From NCBI GenBank assembly GCA_963763575.1, contig CAVXPD010000004.1, positions 496,001-560,000 on the forward strand: 64,000 nt of DNA, read 5' to 3'. The position numbers and the translations under genes were made by a program. Position 1 is the first letter of the stretch; each line of letters opens with the position of its first letter. The notes beneath the pieces were generated by a model, which was not told the origin of the DNA, did not search any database, and saw nothing but the letters and a program-made list of their open reading frames with translations. Shown here in pieces: positions 26,940 through 37,100 of this stretch. This stretch comes from Bog-473 sp963763575. GTDB lineage: Bacteria; Actinomycetota; Acidimicrobiia; Acidimicrobiales; RAAP-2.

Positions 26940-27725
26940 CTACGTCGGCGTCACATAGGCACCCGAGATGCCGCCGTCGACCAGGAACGCCGTCGCCGTG
27001 ACGAAGGACGAGTCGTCCGAGGCCAAGAACGCCGCTGCCGCCGCGATTTCGGACGCCTCGCCGAAGCGCCCCATCGGGATGTGCACGAGCCGCCGCGCCG
27101 CGCGTTCCGCGTCCTTGGCGAAGAGATCGACCAACAACGGCGTGTTCACGGGTCCCGGGCACAGGGCGTTGACGCGTACTCCCTGGCGGGCGAATTGCAC
27201 GCCGAGCTCGCGCGACAGAGCGAGCACGCCGCCCTTGCTGGCGGTGTAGCTGATCTGGCTGGTCGCGGCGCCCATCACCGCCACGAACGACGCCGTGTTG
27301 ACGATCGAGCCCTTGCCACGTGCCAACAGATGTGGCAACGCGTGCTTGCAGCACAGGTAGACCGATGTCAGGTTCACGCGTTGCACGCGCTCCCACGCAT
27401 CCAGACCCGTCTCGAGGATGGAATCGTCCTCGGGCGGGCTGATGCCGGCGTTGTTGCAACAGATATCGATGCCACCTCGCCGGGCGGCGACCTCGCCGTA
27501 CAGCGCCTCCACCTCGTCCGAAGACGTGACGTCGGCCCGCACGAACATCCCGCCGACGGCCGAAGCCACCTCGCCCCCCGCCATCTCGTCGAGATCCACC
27601 ACGGCCACGGTGGCGCCCTCGCTGGCGAAGCGCTCGCACATGGCGCGGCCGATGCCGCTTGCGCCGCCGGTGACGACGGCCACCTTGCCCTCGAGCCGGT
27701 GAGCGTAGGGAATGGGGTCGCTCAT
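26940..27725 (-). CDS. Short-chain dehydrogenase/reductase (SDR)
   Basis: 261 residues of a classical SDR. The cofactor motif is TGGASGIG near residue 19, then CNNAG, the catalytic YTASK (Tyr and Lys spaced four apart), and a C-terminal FLVDGGI. Asp in VVDLDE after the second strand favours NAD(H). It lies 45 nt downstream of an aldehyde dehydrogenase on the same strand, so the pair could oxidise an alcohol to an aldehyde and then to an acid. Substrate unknown. Confidence 0.92.
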   Translation of the reverse strand: MSDPIPYAHRLEGKVAVVTGGASGIGRAMCERFASEGATVAVVDLDEMAGGEVASAVGGMFVRADVTSSDEVEALYGEVAARRGGIDICCNNAGISPPEDDSILETGLDAWERVQRVNLTSVYLCCKHALPHLLARGKGSIVNTASFVAVMGAATSQISYTASKGGVLALSRELGVQFARQGVRVNALCPGPVNTPLLVDLFAKDAERAARRLVHIPMGRFGEASEIAAAAAFLASDDSSFVTATAFLVDGGISGAYVTPT

Positions 27726-27770
27726 GCCTCTCCTTCGTGGCGACCGGTCCCCCCGGCGCGCCGGTCCGTG

Positions 27771-29124
27771 CTACTCCGAGCTGATGAAGACGTTCTTGAT
27801 GTCGCTGAAGGACTCGAGCGCGTCCGGACCCAGCTCGCGTCCGAGGCCCGACTGCTTCACGCCCCCGAAAGGAGTCCAGTAGCGCACCGACGAGTGAGAG
27901 TTGACCGAGAGCGTCCCGGTCTCGACGGCGCGCGCCACGCGCAACGCCCTCCCCACGTCGCGCGTCCACAGCGAACCGGACAGCCCAAACGGGGTGTCGT
28001 TGGCGAGCCGGACCGCATCTGCCTCGCCCTCGAAGGGGATGACCACGACGACCGGACCGAAGATCTCCTCGGTGGCCGCTCGCTCGCCGGCGTCGACGGG
28101 GGCCAGGACCGTCGGCGGGAACCAGTTGCCTGGGCCCTCGGGGCACGAGCCGCGCACCGCGACCGGTGCGCCCCTCGGCACAAATGAGGCGACGCTCGCC
28201 AGGTGGTCTTCGGAGATCAGCGGTCCCATCTCCGTCGACTCGTGGGCCGGATCGCCCACCACAACGCTGCGCACCGCCGGCTCGAGCAGTGCCATGAAGT
28301 GCTCGTAGACCGGTCGCTCGACCAAGATGCGCGAGCGGGCGCAGCAATCCTGGCCCGCGTTGTCGAACACACCGTACGGCGCGCGAGCGGCGGCCACCTC
28401 GAGGTCGGCGTCGGCGAAGACGATGTTGGCCGACTTGCCACCGAGCTCGAGGGTGACCCGTTTGACCTGCGCGGCACACCCCGCCATCACGGCGCGCCCC
28501 ACCTCGGTGGAGCCGGTAAAGCACACCTTGCGCACGGCGGGGTGGGTGACAAAACGCTGTCCCACCACACTGCCCGGCCCGGGCAGAACCTGCAGCACGC
28601 CTTCGGGGATCCCGGCCTCGAGTTGCCAGCTCGCCCAGACGCAACGCACTGAGCGGGGTCAGCTCGGCCGGCTTGACCAACACCGTGTTGCCGGCCGCCA
28701 GCGCCGGGGCGAAGCCCCAACCCGCGATCGCCATCGGGAAGTTCCACGGGACGATCACCCCGACGACGCCGAGCGGCTCGTAGAACGTGACATCGATGCC
28801 GCCGGGCACCGGGATCTGGCGGCCGCTCTGACGCTCGGGCGCGGCGGCGTAGAACTCGAGCACGTCGCGCACGTTGCCGGCCTCCCAGCGCGCGTTGGTG
28901 ATCACGTGTCCGGCGTTGGCCACCTCGAGCGCCGCCAGCTCTTCGAGGTGCGCATCGACGGCAGCCGCGAAGCGCCGGAGCAGGCGGGCGCGATCCCCCG
29001 GCGCGACGGACCGCCAAGGGTCGAAGGCGGCCGCGGCCCGCTCGATGGCGGCGTCGACCTCCTCGGCACCGAGCCCCTCCACCGTCGTGATCACGTCGCC
29101 CGTCGCCGGGTTCCGAACCTGCAT
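27771..29124 (-). pseudogene. NAD(P)-dependent aldehyde dehydrogenase, single-base frameshift
   Basis: Translation from ATG 29124 gives a normal ALDH N-terminus (GVIVPWNFPMAIAGW, NTVLVKPAELTPLSALRLGELA) and then derails. Another frame resumes LEAGIPEGVLQVLPG and runs to the stop at 27771, including LELGGKSANIVF, the catalytic cysteine in GQDCCARSR, and EIFGPVV. Removing one base of the TT at 28623-28624 restores a continuous ~450-residue enzyme. All active-site elements are intact, so either the gene was recently inactivated or the base is an assembly error. It precedes an SDR gene on the same strand. Confidence 0.85.
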
Positions 29125-29239
29125 GGGCCGATCTTTGCCGAAGGCGGCCCCGCCTCACGAACCCGGTCCCCAACCCACTCATGGCGGCTCACCCGTCGAA
29201 CTGAAGGTCGCGGGCTCGTCGCCGGTACAGTGCGGGGCC

Positions 29240-30919
29240 GTGCCTCTGCCTGCTCCGCCGCAGACATCCGTGCAGTTCAACCTCGCCAAGGCCTTCGACA
29301 CGCTCGTCGAGTCCCTGGCCCACCGCGAGTGCATCGTGTGGCGGGACCGCCGCTTGAGCTACGCCGACGTCGCGGAGCGCTCACGCCGCCTGGGCGCGTA
29401 CCTGCACGGGCGGGGACTGACCGTGCACCGGGAGCGCTCCGAGCTCCAGGGGTGGGAGTCCGGTCAGGACCACGTCGCGCTCGCGCTGTACAACGGCAAC
29501 GAGTACCTCGAGGGGATGCTCGGCTCGTACCGCGCCCGCGTCGCTCCGTTCAACGTCAATTACCGCTACGTCGGCGAGGAGCTGCGCTATCTGCTCAACG
29601 ACGGACGGCCGCGCGCGCTCATCGTGCACTCGTCGCTCGCGCCGACCTTCGCCGAGGTGCTGCCCACCGTCGACGCGCCACCCGAGGTGATCCTCCAGGT
29701 CGAGGACGAATCGGGCAACGCCCTCCTCCCCGGGGCGGAGTGGTACGAGGAGGCGTTGGCCAAGTCCTCGCCCGACGGAGCACCGGTCGACCCCTCCCCC
29801 GACGATCTCTACATCCTCTACACCGGGGGGACCACCGGCATGCCCAAGGGCGTGCTGTGGCGCCAGCACGACATCTTCATGGCCGCGATGGGCGGGCGGA
29901 AGGTCGGCACCTGGGAGATCGTGACGAGCTACGAAGGCCTCACCGAGCGCCTGGCCGAGAGCTTGCCCCTGAAGCTGCTCGTCCTGCCGCCACTCATGCA
30001 CGGCGCCGCCCAGTGGGCATGCTTCATGCTGATGGCGCAAGGGGCAACGCTGATCTTCCCGGACGACACGCGTCGGATGGACCCCGACGACGTGTGGTCC
30101 ACCGTCGAGCGCGAGCAGGCCAACACCATGACGATCGTCGGCGACGCGATCTTGCGCCCGTTGCTGCTGCAGCTCGACAGGAAGAGCTACGACCTCTCGT
30201 CCTTCTTCGCCGTGGGCAACGGCGGCGCACCCCTGACACCGGCGGTGCGCGCCATGGCGACGGAGCGGCTGCCCAACCTCGTCATCTCGGACTCGGCCGG
30301 TTCGTCGGAGACCGGCGCCCAGATGCACGTCACGTCCGTCGACCCCGTCGACGTCGGCACGTTCTTGCCGGGGCCCGGCACCGTCGTCGTCGACGACGAG
30401 CTGCAGCACGTGCTCCCACCCGGGCACGAGGGCATCGGCTGGCTGGCGCAGACCGGGAACGTGCCACTCGGATATCTCGGCGACGAGGCCAAGACGGCGC
30501 GCACCTTCCCGGTCGTCGACGGCGTCCGCTACTCCATCCCCGGCGACCGCGCCCGCCACCTGGGCGCCGGCCCGATACAGCTGCTCGGGCGCGACTCGGT
30601 CACGGTGAACTCCGGGGGCGAGAAGATCTTCGTCGAGGAGGTGGAGCGGGCCATCGCCGGGCACCGCAGCGTGGCCGACGTCGTGGTGACGGGCCGCCCC
30701 TCGGAGCGCTGGGGCTCCGAGGTGGTGGCGGTGGTGCAGGTGGCCGAGGGGACGGCCGGCGACGAGGCGTCCATCGTGGAGCACGCGTCGGCCCACATCG
30801 CTCGCTACAAGCTGCCCAAGCAGGTCGTGTTCGTGCAGCGGATCCAGCGCTCGCCCTCGGGCAAGGCGGACTACCGCTGGGCGGCCGATATCGCGGTCAA
30901 GGGCGCCGCGGAGGCCTGA
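29240..30919 (+). CDS. Acyl-CoA synthetase (ANL superfamily, FadD-like)
   Basis: 559 residues. P-loop YTGGTTGMPKGVLWRQHD at about 193, PPLMHGAAQW, SDSAGSSETGAQ, the RDSVTVNSGGEKI hinge region and the C-terminal SPSGKADYRW with the catalytic Lys are all present. It resembles the long-chain/steroid-type synthetases of actinobacteria. GTG 29240 is chosen by onset of similarity; the ribosome site is weak. It is divergent from the aldehyde dehydrogenase and is followed 13 nt later by a GNAT gene. Confidence 0.9.
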   Translation: MPLPAPPQTSVQFNLAKAFDTLVESLAHRECIVWRDRRLSYADVAERSRRLGAYLHGRGLTVHRERSELQGWESGQDHVALALYNGNEYLEGMLGSYRARVAPFNVNYRYVGEELRYLLNDGRPRALIVHSSLAPTFAEVLPTVDAPPEVILQVEDESGNALLPGAEWYEEALAKSSPDGAPVDPSPDDLYILYTGGTTGMPKGVLWRQHDIFMAAMGGRKVGTWEIVTSYEGLTERLAESLPLKLLVLPPLMHGAAQWACFMLMAQGATLIFPDDTRRMDPDDVWSTVEREQANTMTIVGDAILRPLLLQLDRKSYDLSSFFAVGNGGAPLTPAVRAMATERLPNLVISDSAGSSETGAQMHVTSVDPVDVGTFLPGPGTVVVDDELQHVLPPGHEGIGWLAQTGNVPLGYLGDEAKTARTFPVVDGVRYSIPGDRARHLGAGPIQLLGRDSVTVNSGGEKIFVEEVERAIAGHRSVADVVVTGRPSERWGSEVVAVVQVAEGTAGDEASIVEHASAHIARYKLPKQVVFVQRIQRSPSGKADYRWAADIAVKGAAEA

Positions 30920-30932
30920 GCCCACGGCCGGC

Positions 30933-31496
30933 GTGACGTTGCGCACGGCGCGCCTATTGCTGCGACCGTTCACCGACATGGACCGTGAGCCGTTCTTCGC
31001 GCTGAATACGCACCCCCTGGTCGTCGAGTCACTCGGCTCGTCGCCGACCCGCGCCGAGAGCGACGCCATGATCGAGCGCTACGGCGAGGAGCTCGACCGC
31101 GAGGGCTGGGGCCTCTGGGCGCTCGAGCCTCGGGAGGAAGGCGGCACGGCCCTGGTGGGCATGGTCGGGCTGCACCGGGTCCGGCCCGAGCTGCCGTGCG
31201 CGCCGGCGGTCGAGGTGGGGTGGCGGCTGCACCCGGACCAGTGGGGCCACGGCTACGCCACGGAGGCGGCCGCGGCCTCGCTCGACTACGGCTTCGGCGA
31301 GGCCGGACTGTCCGAGATCGTCGCGTTCACGACGACGCGCAACGCGCGCTCGCAGGCGGTCATGGTCCGCATCGGCATGCGGCACGACGCCGACGGCGAC
31401 TTCGACCACCCCTCGATGCCCGAGGGCAGCCCCCTGCGCCGCCACGTCCTATACCGCGCCCGGCCGGCAATGCGTCACCGGTCGATTCCCACGTGA
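30933..31496 (+). CDS. GNAT family N-acetyltransferase (RimJ/RimL type)
   Basis: 187 residues, GTG start. The N-terminus TARLLLRPFTDMDRE and the acetyl-CoA motif PDQWGHGYATEAAAASLDYG (Q/R-x-x-G-x-A) mark the Acetyltransf_3 group that includes RimJ/RimL; the substrate may be a protein N-terminus or a small amine. Its stop overlaps a candidate GTG start of the following glycosyltransferase gene. Confidence 0.87.
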   Translation: MTLRTARLLLRPFTDMDREPFFALNTHPLVVESLGSSPTRAESDAMIERYGEELDREGWGLWALEPREEGGTALVGMVGLHRVRPELPCAPAVEVGWRLHPDQWGHGYATEAAAASLDYGFGEAGLSEIVAFTTTRNARSQAVMVRIGMRHDADGDFDHPSMPEGSPLRRHVLYRARPAMRHRSIPT

Positions 31497-32926
31497 CGCA
31501 GCTGCCGTTTGACGTCTCAAAACGCCGAAAGGTACAGTTCGCGAAGCAGTGTCGTTGTTCTGGGGAATGGGGAGCCGGGGGGGGGTCGGAGACAATCGCT
31601 GCCATCGACATCACCATCCCGGTACTCAACGAGGCACATTGCGTTGCCCAAAATGTAGGGAACCTGGCCGCATATCTTGAAGCGGAATCCCCCTACGATT
31701 GGTCGATCACGGTGGCCGACAACGGAAGCGTCGACGGCACCTGGGAAGTCGTCACCGAGCTCTCTGACAGCTCTCCTCGCATCCGAACGGTCCGCTTGGA
31801 CGAGCGAGGCCGAGGCGGGGCGCTCAAACACTCCTGGATGACAAGCAACGCCGACGTCGTGGCGTACATGGACGTTGACCTGTCGACCGGGCTCGAAGCT
31901 CTGAAAGCGTTGATCGATCCGATTATGGCGAACGAAGCAGATCTGTCAATCGGTTCACGCCTTGCTGTTGGCGCTCGGACGACTCGAAGCCTCCGGCGTG
32001 AGGTTGTGTCACGGGTCTACAACCAACTCACACGCGCTACGTTCGGATTCTCCATTCGAGATGCTCAGTGTGGTTTCAAAGCGATCAGATCGAGCGCCGC
32101 GCAGACGCTCATCCCGTTCGTCGAAGACAACGGCTGGTTCTTCGACACCGAGCTTCTGGTGCTTGCGTGGAGATGTGGCCTCCGGATCAACGAGGTTCCT
32201 GTCAGGTGGGTCGAAGATGACGACTCCCGCGTGAAGATCCTCAGAACAGCGGCTGACGACCTCAGGGGCATGTGGCGAATACGGCATCAGAGCGACCTGC
32301 CGTTGATTGCTCGAGGTTCCAAAACGACGGGCTCGATTCAGCAATCTCCGCCGCCGATCACGGCAAACCCGGCATCGCCGGTCGACTTCGACAGGTTCGC
32401 CGATCACTACGAGGACTCCGTCGACCGTTCGATCGCCTTCACGGGGCGCAGCGCCGCCTTCTTCGCACAACGGAAGGTCCAGCTCCTGGACCGGGTGGCC
32501 CAGACCCGGCTGGGGGCCCTGAGCTCTCTTTCGGTGTTGGACGTCGGCTGTGGCACGGGAACAACCGATAGAGCCCTGGTGACCGAGGTGGGGGAGCTCT
32601 GCGGCGTTGATCTCTCCGAGGAGATGTTGGCCGTCGCCCGCAAGAACGTCCCAGGGGCGACGTTCGACCCCTACGATGGCAAAAAGCTTCCGTTTCCCGA
32701 CGGAACCTTTGACGTGGCGTTGGCCGTGTGCGTATTGCATCATGTCCCACTCGGTCGTCGTCACCAGTTCCTGCGTGAGATGCGCCGCGTCACCAGACCG
32801 GGCGGCTTCCTCGCCGTCTTCGAGCACAACCCCTTGAATCCGTTGACGCGCCGAGCGGTGCACGACTGCGAGTTCGACGAAGGGGTCGTCCTTCTCCGGC
32901 AACGCCAACTCAGGACCGCGGGGTAA
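31493..32926 (+). CDS. Fused family 2 glycosyltransferase and SAM-dependent methyltransferase
   Basis: Up to 477 residues. The N-terminal GT-A domain (IDITIPVLNEAHCVAQNV; MDVDLSTGLEAL with the DxD; DAQCGFKAIR) matches dolichyl-phosphate-glucosyltransferase-type GT2 enzymes. From about residue 290 a class I methyltransferase begins: VLDVGCGTGTTDR, FPDGTFDVALAVCVLHHV and VTRPGGFL. Such bifunctional fusions are known in actinobacteria. The C-terminus stops soon after DEGVVLLRQRQLRTAG, earlier than expected. The start is doubtful: GTG 31493 is in frame, but a one-base change in the G9 run at 31577-31585 would allow ATG 31568. Role: surface-lipid glycosylation (inferred). Confidence 0.75.
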   Translation: MTQLPFDVSKRRKVQFAKQCRCSGEWGAGGGSETIAAIDITIPVLNEAHCVAQNVGNLAAYLEAESPYDWSITVADNGSVDGTWEVVTELSDSSPRIRTVRLDERGRGGALKHSWMTSNADVVAYMDVDLSTGLEALKALIDPIMANEADLSIGSRLAVGARTTRSLRREVVSRVYNQLTRATFGFSIRDAQCGFKAIRSSAAQTLIPFVEDNGWFFDTELLVLAWRCGLRINEVPVRWVEDDDSRVKILRTAADDLRGMWRIRHQSDLPLIARGSKTTGSIQQSPPPITANPASPVDFDRFADHYEDSVDRSIAFTGRSAAFFAQRKVQLLDRVAQTRLGALSSLSVLDVGCGTGTTDRALVTEVGELCGVDLSEEMLAVARKNVPGATFDPYDGKKLPFPDGTFDVALAVCVLHHVPLGRRHQFLREMRRVTRPGGFLAVFEHNPLNPLTRRAVHDCEFDEGVVLLRQRQLRTAG

Positions 32927-33042
32927 TTCTCGGCCTCCGACGTGTTCGAGGCCGAGCGGCCACTCACACTGAGCCCGGCGCCCACCTCATCGGACCATCT
33001 GACCGCGGAGCACAGCAACCCAGCACATCGTCGCTCATTCTC

Positions 33043-34910
33043 ATGGTCATTGCGATCGCACTCGTCGTTGCGGACTGGAGCGCCCGCACAGTCGATGCGT
33101 ACCACCACGGGATCACGACACCCGATTCTCTCTGGTACCACCTGCCGTTCGCGGCTCGTTTCGTGCAAGAGGGTTGGATCACCCATCTGCACTACGTCGA
33201 CGCCGAGCCCGTGACGGTCTTCTATCCGGCCTCGTCGGAACTGTTCCATTCGCTGGGCATGCTGTTGATGGGCAACGACCTGTTCTCGCCGGTCCTCAAC
33301 GCCCTCTGGCTCGGCATCGCTCTCTTGGCTGCATGGTGCATCGGCAGTCCCTTCGGGGTCGCGCCGGTCACGGTGACTGCATCGGCAGCCTTGTTCGGAA
33401 CGCCCGGCCTCGTCGCAACACAGCCAGGCGGCGGATACGACGACATCGTCGGACTGGCTCTCCTGCTCGCGGCCGTCGCGTTTCTCGTGAACCTCGACGA
33501 TGCGCGGCAACGTGAGGCGATGGTGTGCTTCGGGGCCGCCGCACTTGCGGTCGGTCTAGCCCTCGGCACGAAGTACACGTTCATTGGCGTCGCGGTCGCC
33601 CTCACTGCTGGGGCCTGGTTCCTGGCCCCCGGGACCAAGAAGCCCCGCGCCATGGGCGTTTGGATCGGGCTGATCCTGCTCACGGGTGGGTTCTGGTACG
33701 GGCGCAATGCCATTGCCGTCGGAAACCCGCTTCCCTCACTCCGCCTGTTCGGGCTGCCGAGCCCACCGTCGACGACTCCGACGGCCTCGGTCTCTCACTT
33801 CCTCTTCAACACCAGTGCGTGGAGCAATTTCTTCCTGCCAGGATTGCGACTCTCCTTCGGACCGGCCTGGTGGGCCTTGCTGGCGATGTCAGTCGCGGGG
33901 CTCGTGATGGCTGTGCTCGCGGGCGGACGCTTGCGTGTCCTGGGCCTTGTGGGCGTGGCCACCGCGATCATCTTCGTATTCACGCCGCAGTATCTGACAG
34001 TGCTCGGTGCGCCGTTCTACTTCGTCAATAACGTCAGGTACGCGGACGACGCCATCGTCCTCGGCCTCGTTCTCCTACCGATCAGTCCTCCCATCGTTCG
34101 CTGGAGTGTGGCCCGCTGGGTTCTCGCCGCCAACCTTGTCGTCCTCGCAGCCACTCAGCTCGACCCAACGCTGTGGCCGCTCACGATCCTCACGAAGCGT
34201 TTCGCTCCCCCGGTCTCCGACACGGATTCGGTGATCGGTTTGGTGATCGGGTTCGTGGTTCTCGCCGCGGGCACGACAATCGTCCTCCTACATCGGAGTT
34301 CCGATCCCGTCAGGGTCCGGTCTTCCACTGGCAGCGCCGACACGTCATCCCCGCTCGGGGTCTCGTCCCGACCTCGCGCACCGCCTGGGTATCGAAAGTC
34401 TTGGTCGGCGCAACAGCACTGGTCACGCTAGTCGCCGGATTCGCCCTTCAGCAGTCTTATCTTTCCAATCGGTATCAGGCAGTTACTGGGTTCGCCCCGG
34501 TCTATCGATGGGCACAACGCCATGGTCACGTTCGAATCGCGACATTGGGATCCCTCGCGAACGTTCAATATCCCTTGTACGGGCGGACACTGACCAACTT
34601 CGTCCAGTACATGGGAATTCCGGGTCCGCATGGCGCCTACTTTTCATTCAAGTCCTGCACACAGTGGCGCGATGCGCTTGTCTCAGGTGATTATCGGTAC
34701 GTCTGGATCACCTCGGCGGTGTCGTCGACGGCAGAGCAAGCACGCCGTGACTATCCACCGGAGCTCAGATGGACCGTGTTGGCACCCGGTGCGGCTCCGA
34801 TCGCGGCGGCCGTGGGCCACCACGTCGGAACACCCCTTTCCGGCTATGTCGCATACGAGCTCATCCGCCTGCCGCGTGCCATCCACACAGCCGGCTGCGC
34901 CGGACAGTGA
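33043..34910 (+). pseudogene. Multi-pass membrane protein gene, 5'-truncated and frameshifted
   Basis: The 462-residue frame from ATG 33043 starts within what looks like an inner helix (VIAIALVVADW), then TPDSLWYHLPFAARFVQ and about nine more helices. At 34300-34345 the sense switches to another frame, which continues RHVIPARGLVPTSRTAWVSK, a last helix, and an extracytoplasmic tail to the stop at 34910. A one-base change would join them. Related proteins have further N-terminal helices, missing here, while the methyltransferase just upstream lacks its C-terminus, so a deletion may have joined two genes near 32930. Probably a glycan-associated membrane protein; function unknown. Confidence 0.65.
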
Positions 34911-35050
34911 GGCCGCGGGCCTGGAGACCGCAATTGCGAACACGCACGTCGGCGATTCGTGATCCTGACCAAAGCGCGGTGGCATCATGGGGCACCCGTA
35001 GCGTGGCTCCATGAGCCGACTGAGAGACACGGTGGTTCTGTGGCGACGCA

Positions 35051-35623
35051 GTGAAACGCTGCGAGTGGGCGGGCAGCGACCCCGGCATGGTGGCGTACCA
35101 CGACACCGAATGGGGCGTTCCCGTGCACGACGACCCCACGCACTACGAGTTCCTCGTGCTGGAGGGCGCGCAGGCCGGGCTGAGCTGGTCCACGATCCTC
35201 AAGCGCCGGGCCGGGTACCGCAAGGCCTTCGCCGGCTTCGAGCCCGCCAAGGTGGCCCGCTTCACGCCGGCCAAGATCGAGAAGCTGCTGAGCGACACGG
35301 GCATCATCCGCAATCGGGCCAAGGTGGAGTCCGCCGTGCGCAACGCGCGAGTCTTCCTCGACGTGGCTGAGGAGTTCGGGTCCTTCGACAGATACATCTG
35401 GGGCTTCGTAGGCGGGCGACCCGTGGTCAACAAATGGCGCCGCATGGCCCAATTGCCGCCCACCTCCCCGGAGTCAGAGGCCCTCAGCAAGGACCTGCGG
35501 CGGCGCGGCTTCGGCTTCGTCGGCCCCACGGTCTGCTACGCGCACCTCCAGGCCACCGGGCTGGTCAACGACCACGTCGTGAGCTGCTTCCGCTACGCAG
35601 AGCTCACAGGCGCCGCGCCATGA
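35051..35623 (+). CDS. tag: DNA-3-methyladenine glycosylase I
   Basis: 190 residues, GTG start. Excises N3-methyladenine from alkylated DNA. The zinc-snap ligands fall at the same numbers as in the Escherichia coli enzyme: Cys4, His17, His175 and Cys179. KRCEWAG, HDTEWGVPVHDD, GLSWSTILKRR and VGPTVCYAHLQA are hallmark segments. Its 3' end overlaps the convergent GNAT gene by 20 nt. Confidence 0.96.
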   Translation: MKRCEWAGSDPGMVAYHDTEWGVPVHDDPTHYEFLVLEGAQAGLSWSTILKRRAGYRKAFAGFEPAKVARFTPAKIEKLLSDTGIIRNRAKVESAVRNARVFLDVAEEFGSFDRYIWGFVGGRPVVNKWRRMAQLPPTSPESEALSKDLRRRGFGFVGPTVCYAHLQATGLVNDHVVSCFRYAELTGAAP

Positions 35624-36095
35624 GGACGCGGGCGCCGAAGCGCCCGAGGACCGGCGGCTCGGGGGCGAGGTTGTGCAGGACGAGCCATTCGTCGACCGGT
35701 CCGACCTCGACGAAGCCCTCGGACGCGTAGAAGGGCCCGTTCCAGGGGACGTCGCGGTACGTGCAGAGCGTCAGGTCGGGATACCCGCGCGACGCCGCCC
35801 ACTCGACACCCGCCCGCAGCAGCACGCGTCCGAGGCCGCGCCGGGCGTGGTCCGGATGCACCGAGAGCTGCTCGATATGGGCTCCCCCGTCGATGGAGTC
35901 GATGCGGCACAGGCCCGCGGGCGGCTCGCCGGCGACCAGCACCACGAGCGCGGCGCCGAACTGCTCGGGCGTCGACGGGCCGGGCAGGGGGCCGACGCCG
36001 AGCGGTTCGAAGAGTGTGTCGGCCGCCGCCTCGAGCGCAGGCAGCAAGGTCAGCTCGTCGTGCCGCACCGGCCGGATGAGCTCGCTGCTCTCCAC
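35604..36095 (-). CDS. GNAT family N-acetyltransferase
   Basis: 163 residues, GTG start. Acetyl-CoA site HIEQLSVHPDHARRGLGRVLL contains the R-R-G-L-G motif, followed by the LTLCTYRDVPWNGPFYASEGF segment typical of small GNAT enzymes. It overlaps tag at the 3' ends and is divergent from the quinone oxidoreductase gene, with only 30 nt between starts, so the promoters must overlap. Substrate unknown. Confidence 0.87.
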   Translation of the reverse strand: MESSELIRPVRHDELTLLPALEAAADTLFEPLGVGPLPGPSTPEQFGAALVVLVAGEPPAGLCRIDSIDGGAHIEQLSVHPDHARRGLGRVLLRAGVEWAASRGYPDLTLCTYRDVPWNGPFYASEGFVEVGPVDEWLVLHNLAPEPPVLGRFGARVLMARRL

Positions 36096-36125
36096 CGGGC
36101 GAAGGTAGCGTCTGGGCTGATTCCC

Positions 36126-37100
36126 ATGCGCGCCGTCGTCTGCAACGAACTGGGCCCACCGTCGCTCCTGCGGGTCGAAGAGCGCCCCGACCCCGAGCCG
36201 CGGCCGGGCCAGGTCGTGGTCGCCGTGGAGGCGGCAGGCGTGAACTACGTCGACGCGCTGTTCGTCGGTGGGCAGTATCAGATCAAGCCGCCGGTGCCCT
36301 TCGTGCCGGGGACCGAATCGGCGGGTCGGGTCGTGGCCGTGGGCGAGTCCGTCTCGGGGATCGAGCCGGGCCAGCGGGTGCTCGTGTCGGCCGGGCTCGG
36401 AGGGTTCGCCTCCATGGTGGCCGTGCCGGCCTCGGCGGTGACGCCGATCCCCGACGTGCTCGACGCCCCGCGGGCGGCCACGTTCACCCAGAGCTACAGC
36501 ACGTGTCTGTTCGCGTTGCGTGAGCGGGCGCACGCGCGGACCGGCGAGTCCGTCCTGGTGCTCGGGGCTGGAGGCGGCATCGGCCTGGCCGCGATCGGCG
36601 TGGCCCGGGCGCTCGGGTCCCGGGTCCTGGGGGTGGCGTCGAGCGAGGAGAAGCGGGCCGCGGCCAAGGCCGCGGGCGCCGACGCCGTGGTCGACCCGGC
36701 GGCGGAGCCGGTGAAGGACGCGGCGCGTTCGTGGGCGGGCGGCACCGGGGTCGACATCGTGATCGACCCGGTCGGCGGCGTGCTGGCCGAGCCGTCGCTC
36801 CGCGCGCTCGGCGACGGCGGGCGCTACTGCGTCATTGGCTTCGCCGCCGGCGACATCCCGTCCATCCCGTTGAACCAGGTGCTGCTCCGCAATCGCACCG
36901 TGATCGGCATCGACTGGGGCATCTGGGCCATGCAGCACGCCGACGCGCAGCGGATGCTCCTGGGCGACCTACTCGAGATGGTGGCCGGAGGACACCTCGA
37001 TCCGGTGCGTCCGAACGAGTATCCGCTCGACGACGTCGCGGGCGCCCTGGAGGACCTCCTCGGGCGGCGCGTGGTGGGAAAGATCGCGCTGATCCCCTGA
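36126..37100 (+). CDS. NADPH:quinone oxidoreductase (zinc-free MDR family)
   Basis: 324 residues. N-terminal GroES-like domain (MRAVVCNELGPP; GVNYVDALFVGGQY; PFVPGTESAGRV) and a Rossmann domain with VLGAGGGIGLAAIGVARALG. The Cys/His zinc ligands of alcohol dehydrogenases are absent, as in quinone oxidoreductases and related enoyl reductases. It should transfer hydride from NADPH to a quinone or an activated alkene. Stand-alone gene. Confidence 0.92.
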   Translation: MRAVVCNELGPPSLLRVEERPDPEPRPGQVVVAVEAAGVNYVDALFVGGQYQIKPPVPFVPGTESAGRVVAVGESVSGIEPGQRVLVSAGLGGFASMVAVPASAVTPIPDVLDAPRAATFTQSYSTCLFALRERAHARTGESVLVLGAGGGIGLAAIGVARALGSRVLGVASSEEKRAAAKAAGADAVVDPAAEPVKDAARSWAGGTGVDIVIDPVGGVLAEPSLRALGDGGRYCVIGFAAGDIPSIPLNQVLLRNRTVIGIDWGIWAMQHADAQRMLLGDLLEMVAGGHLDPVRPNEYPLDDVAGALEDLLGRRVVGKIALIP

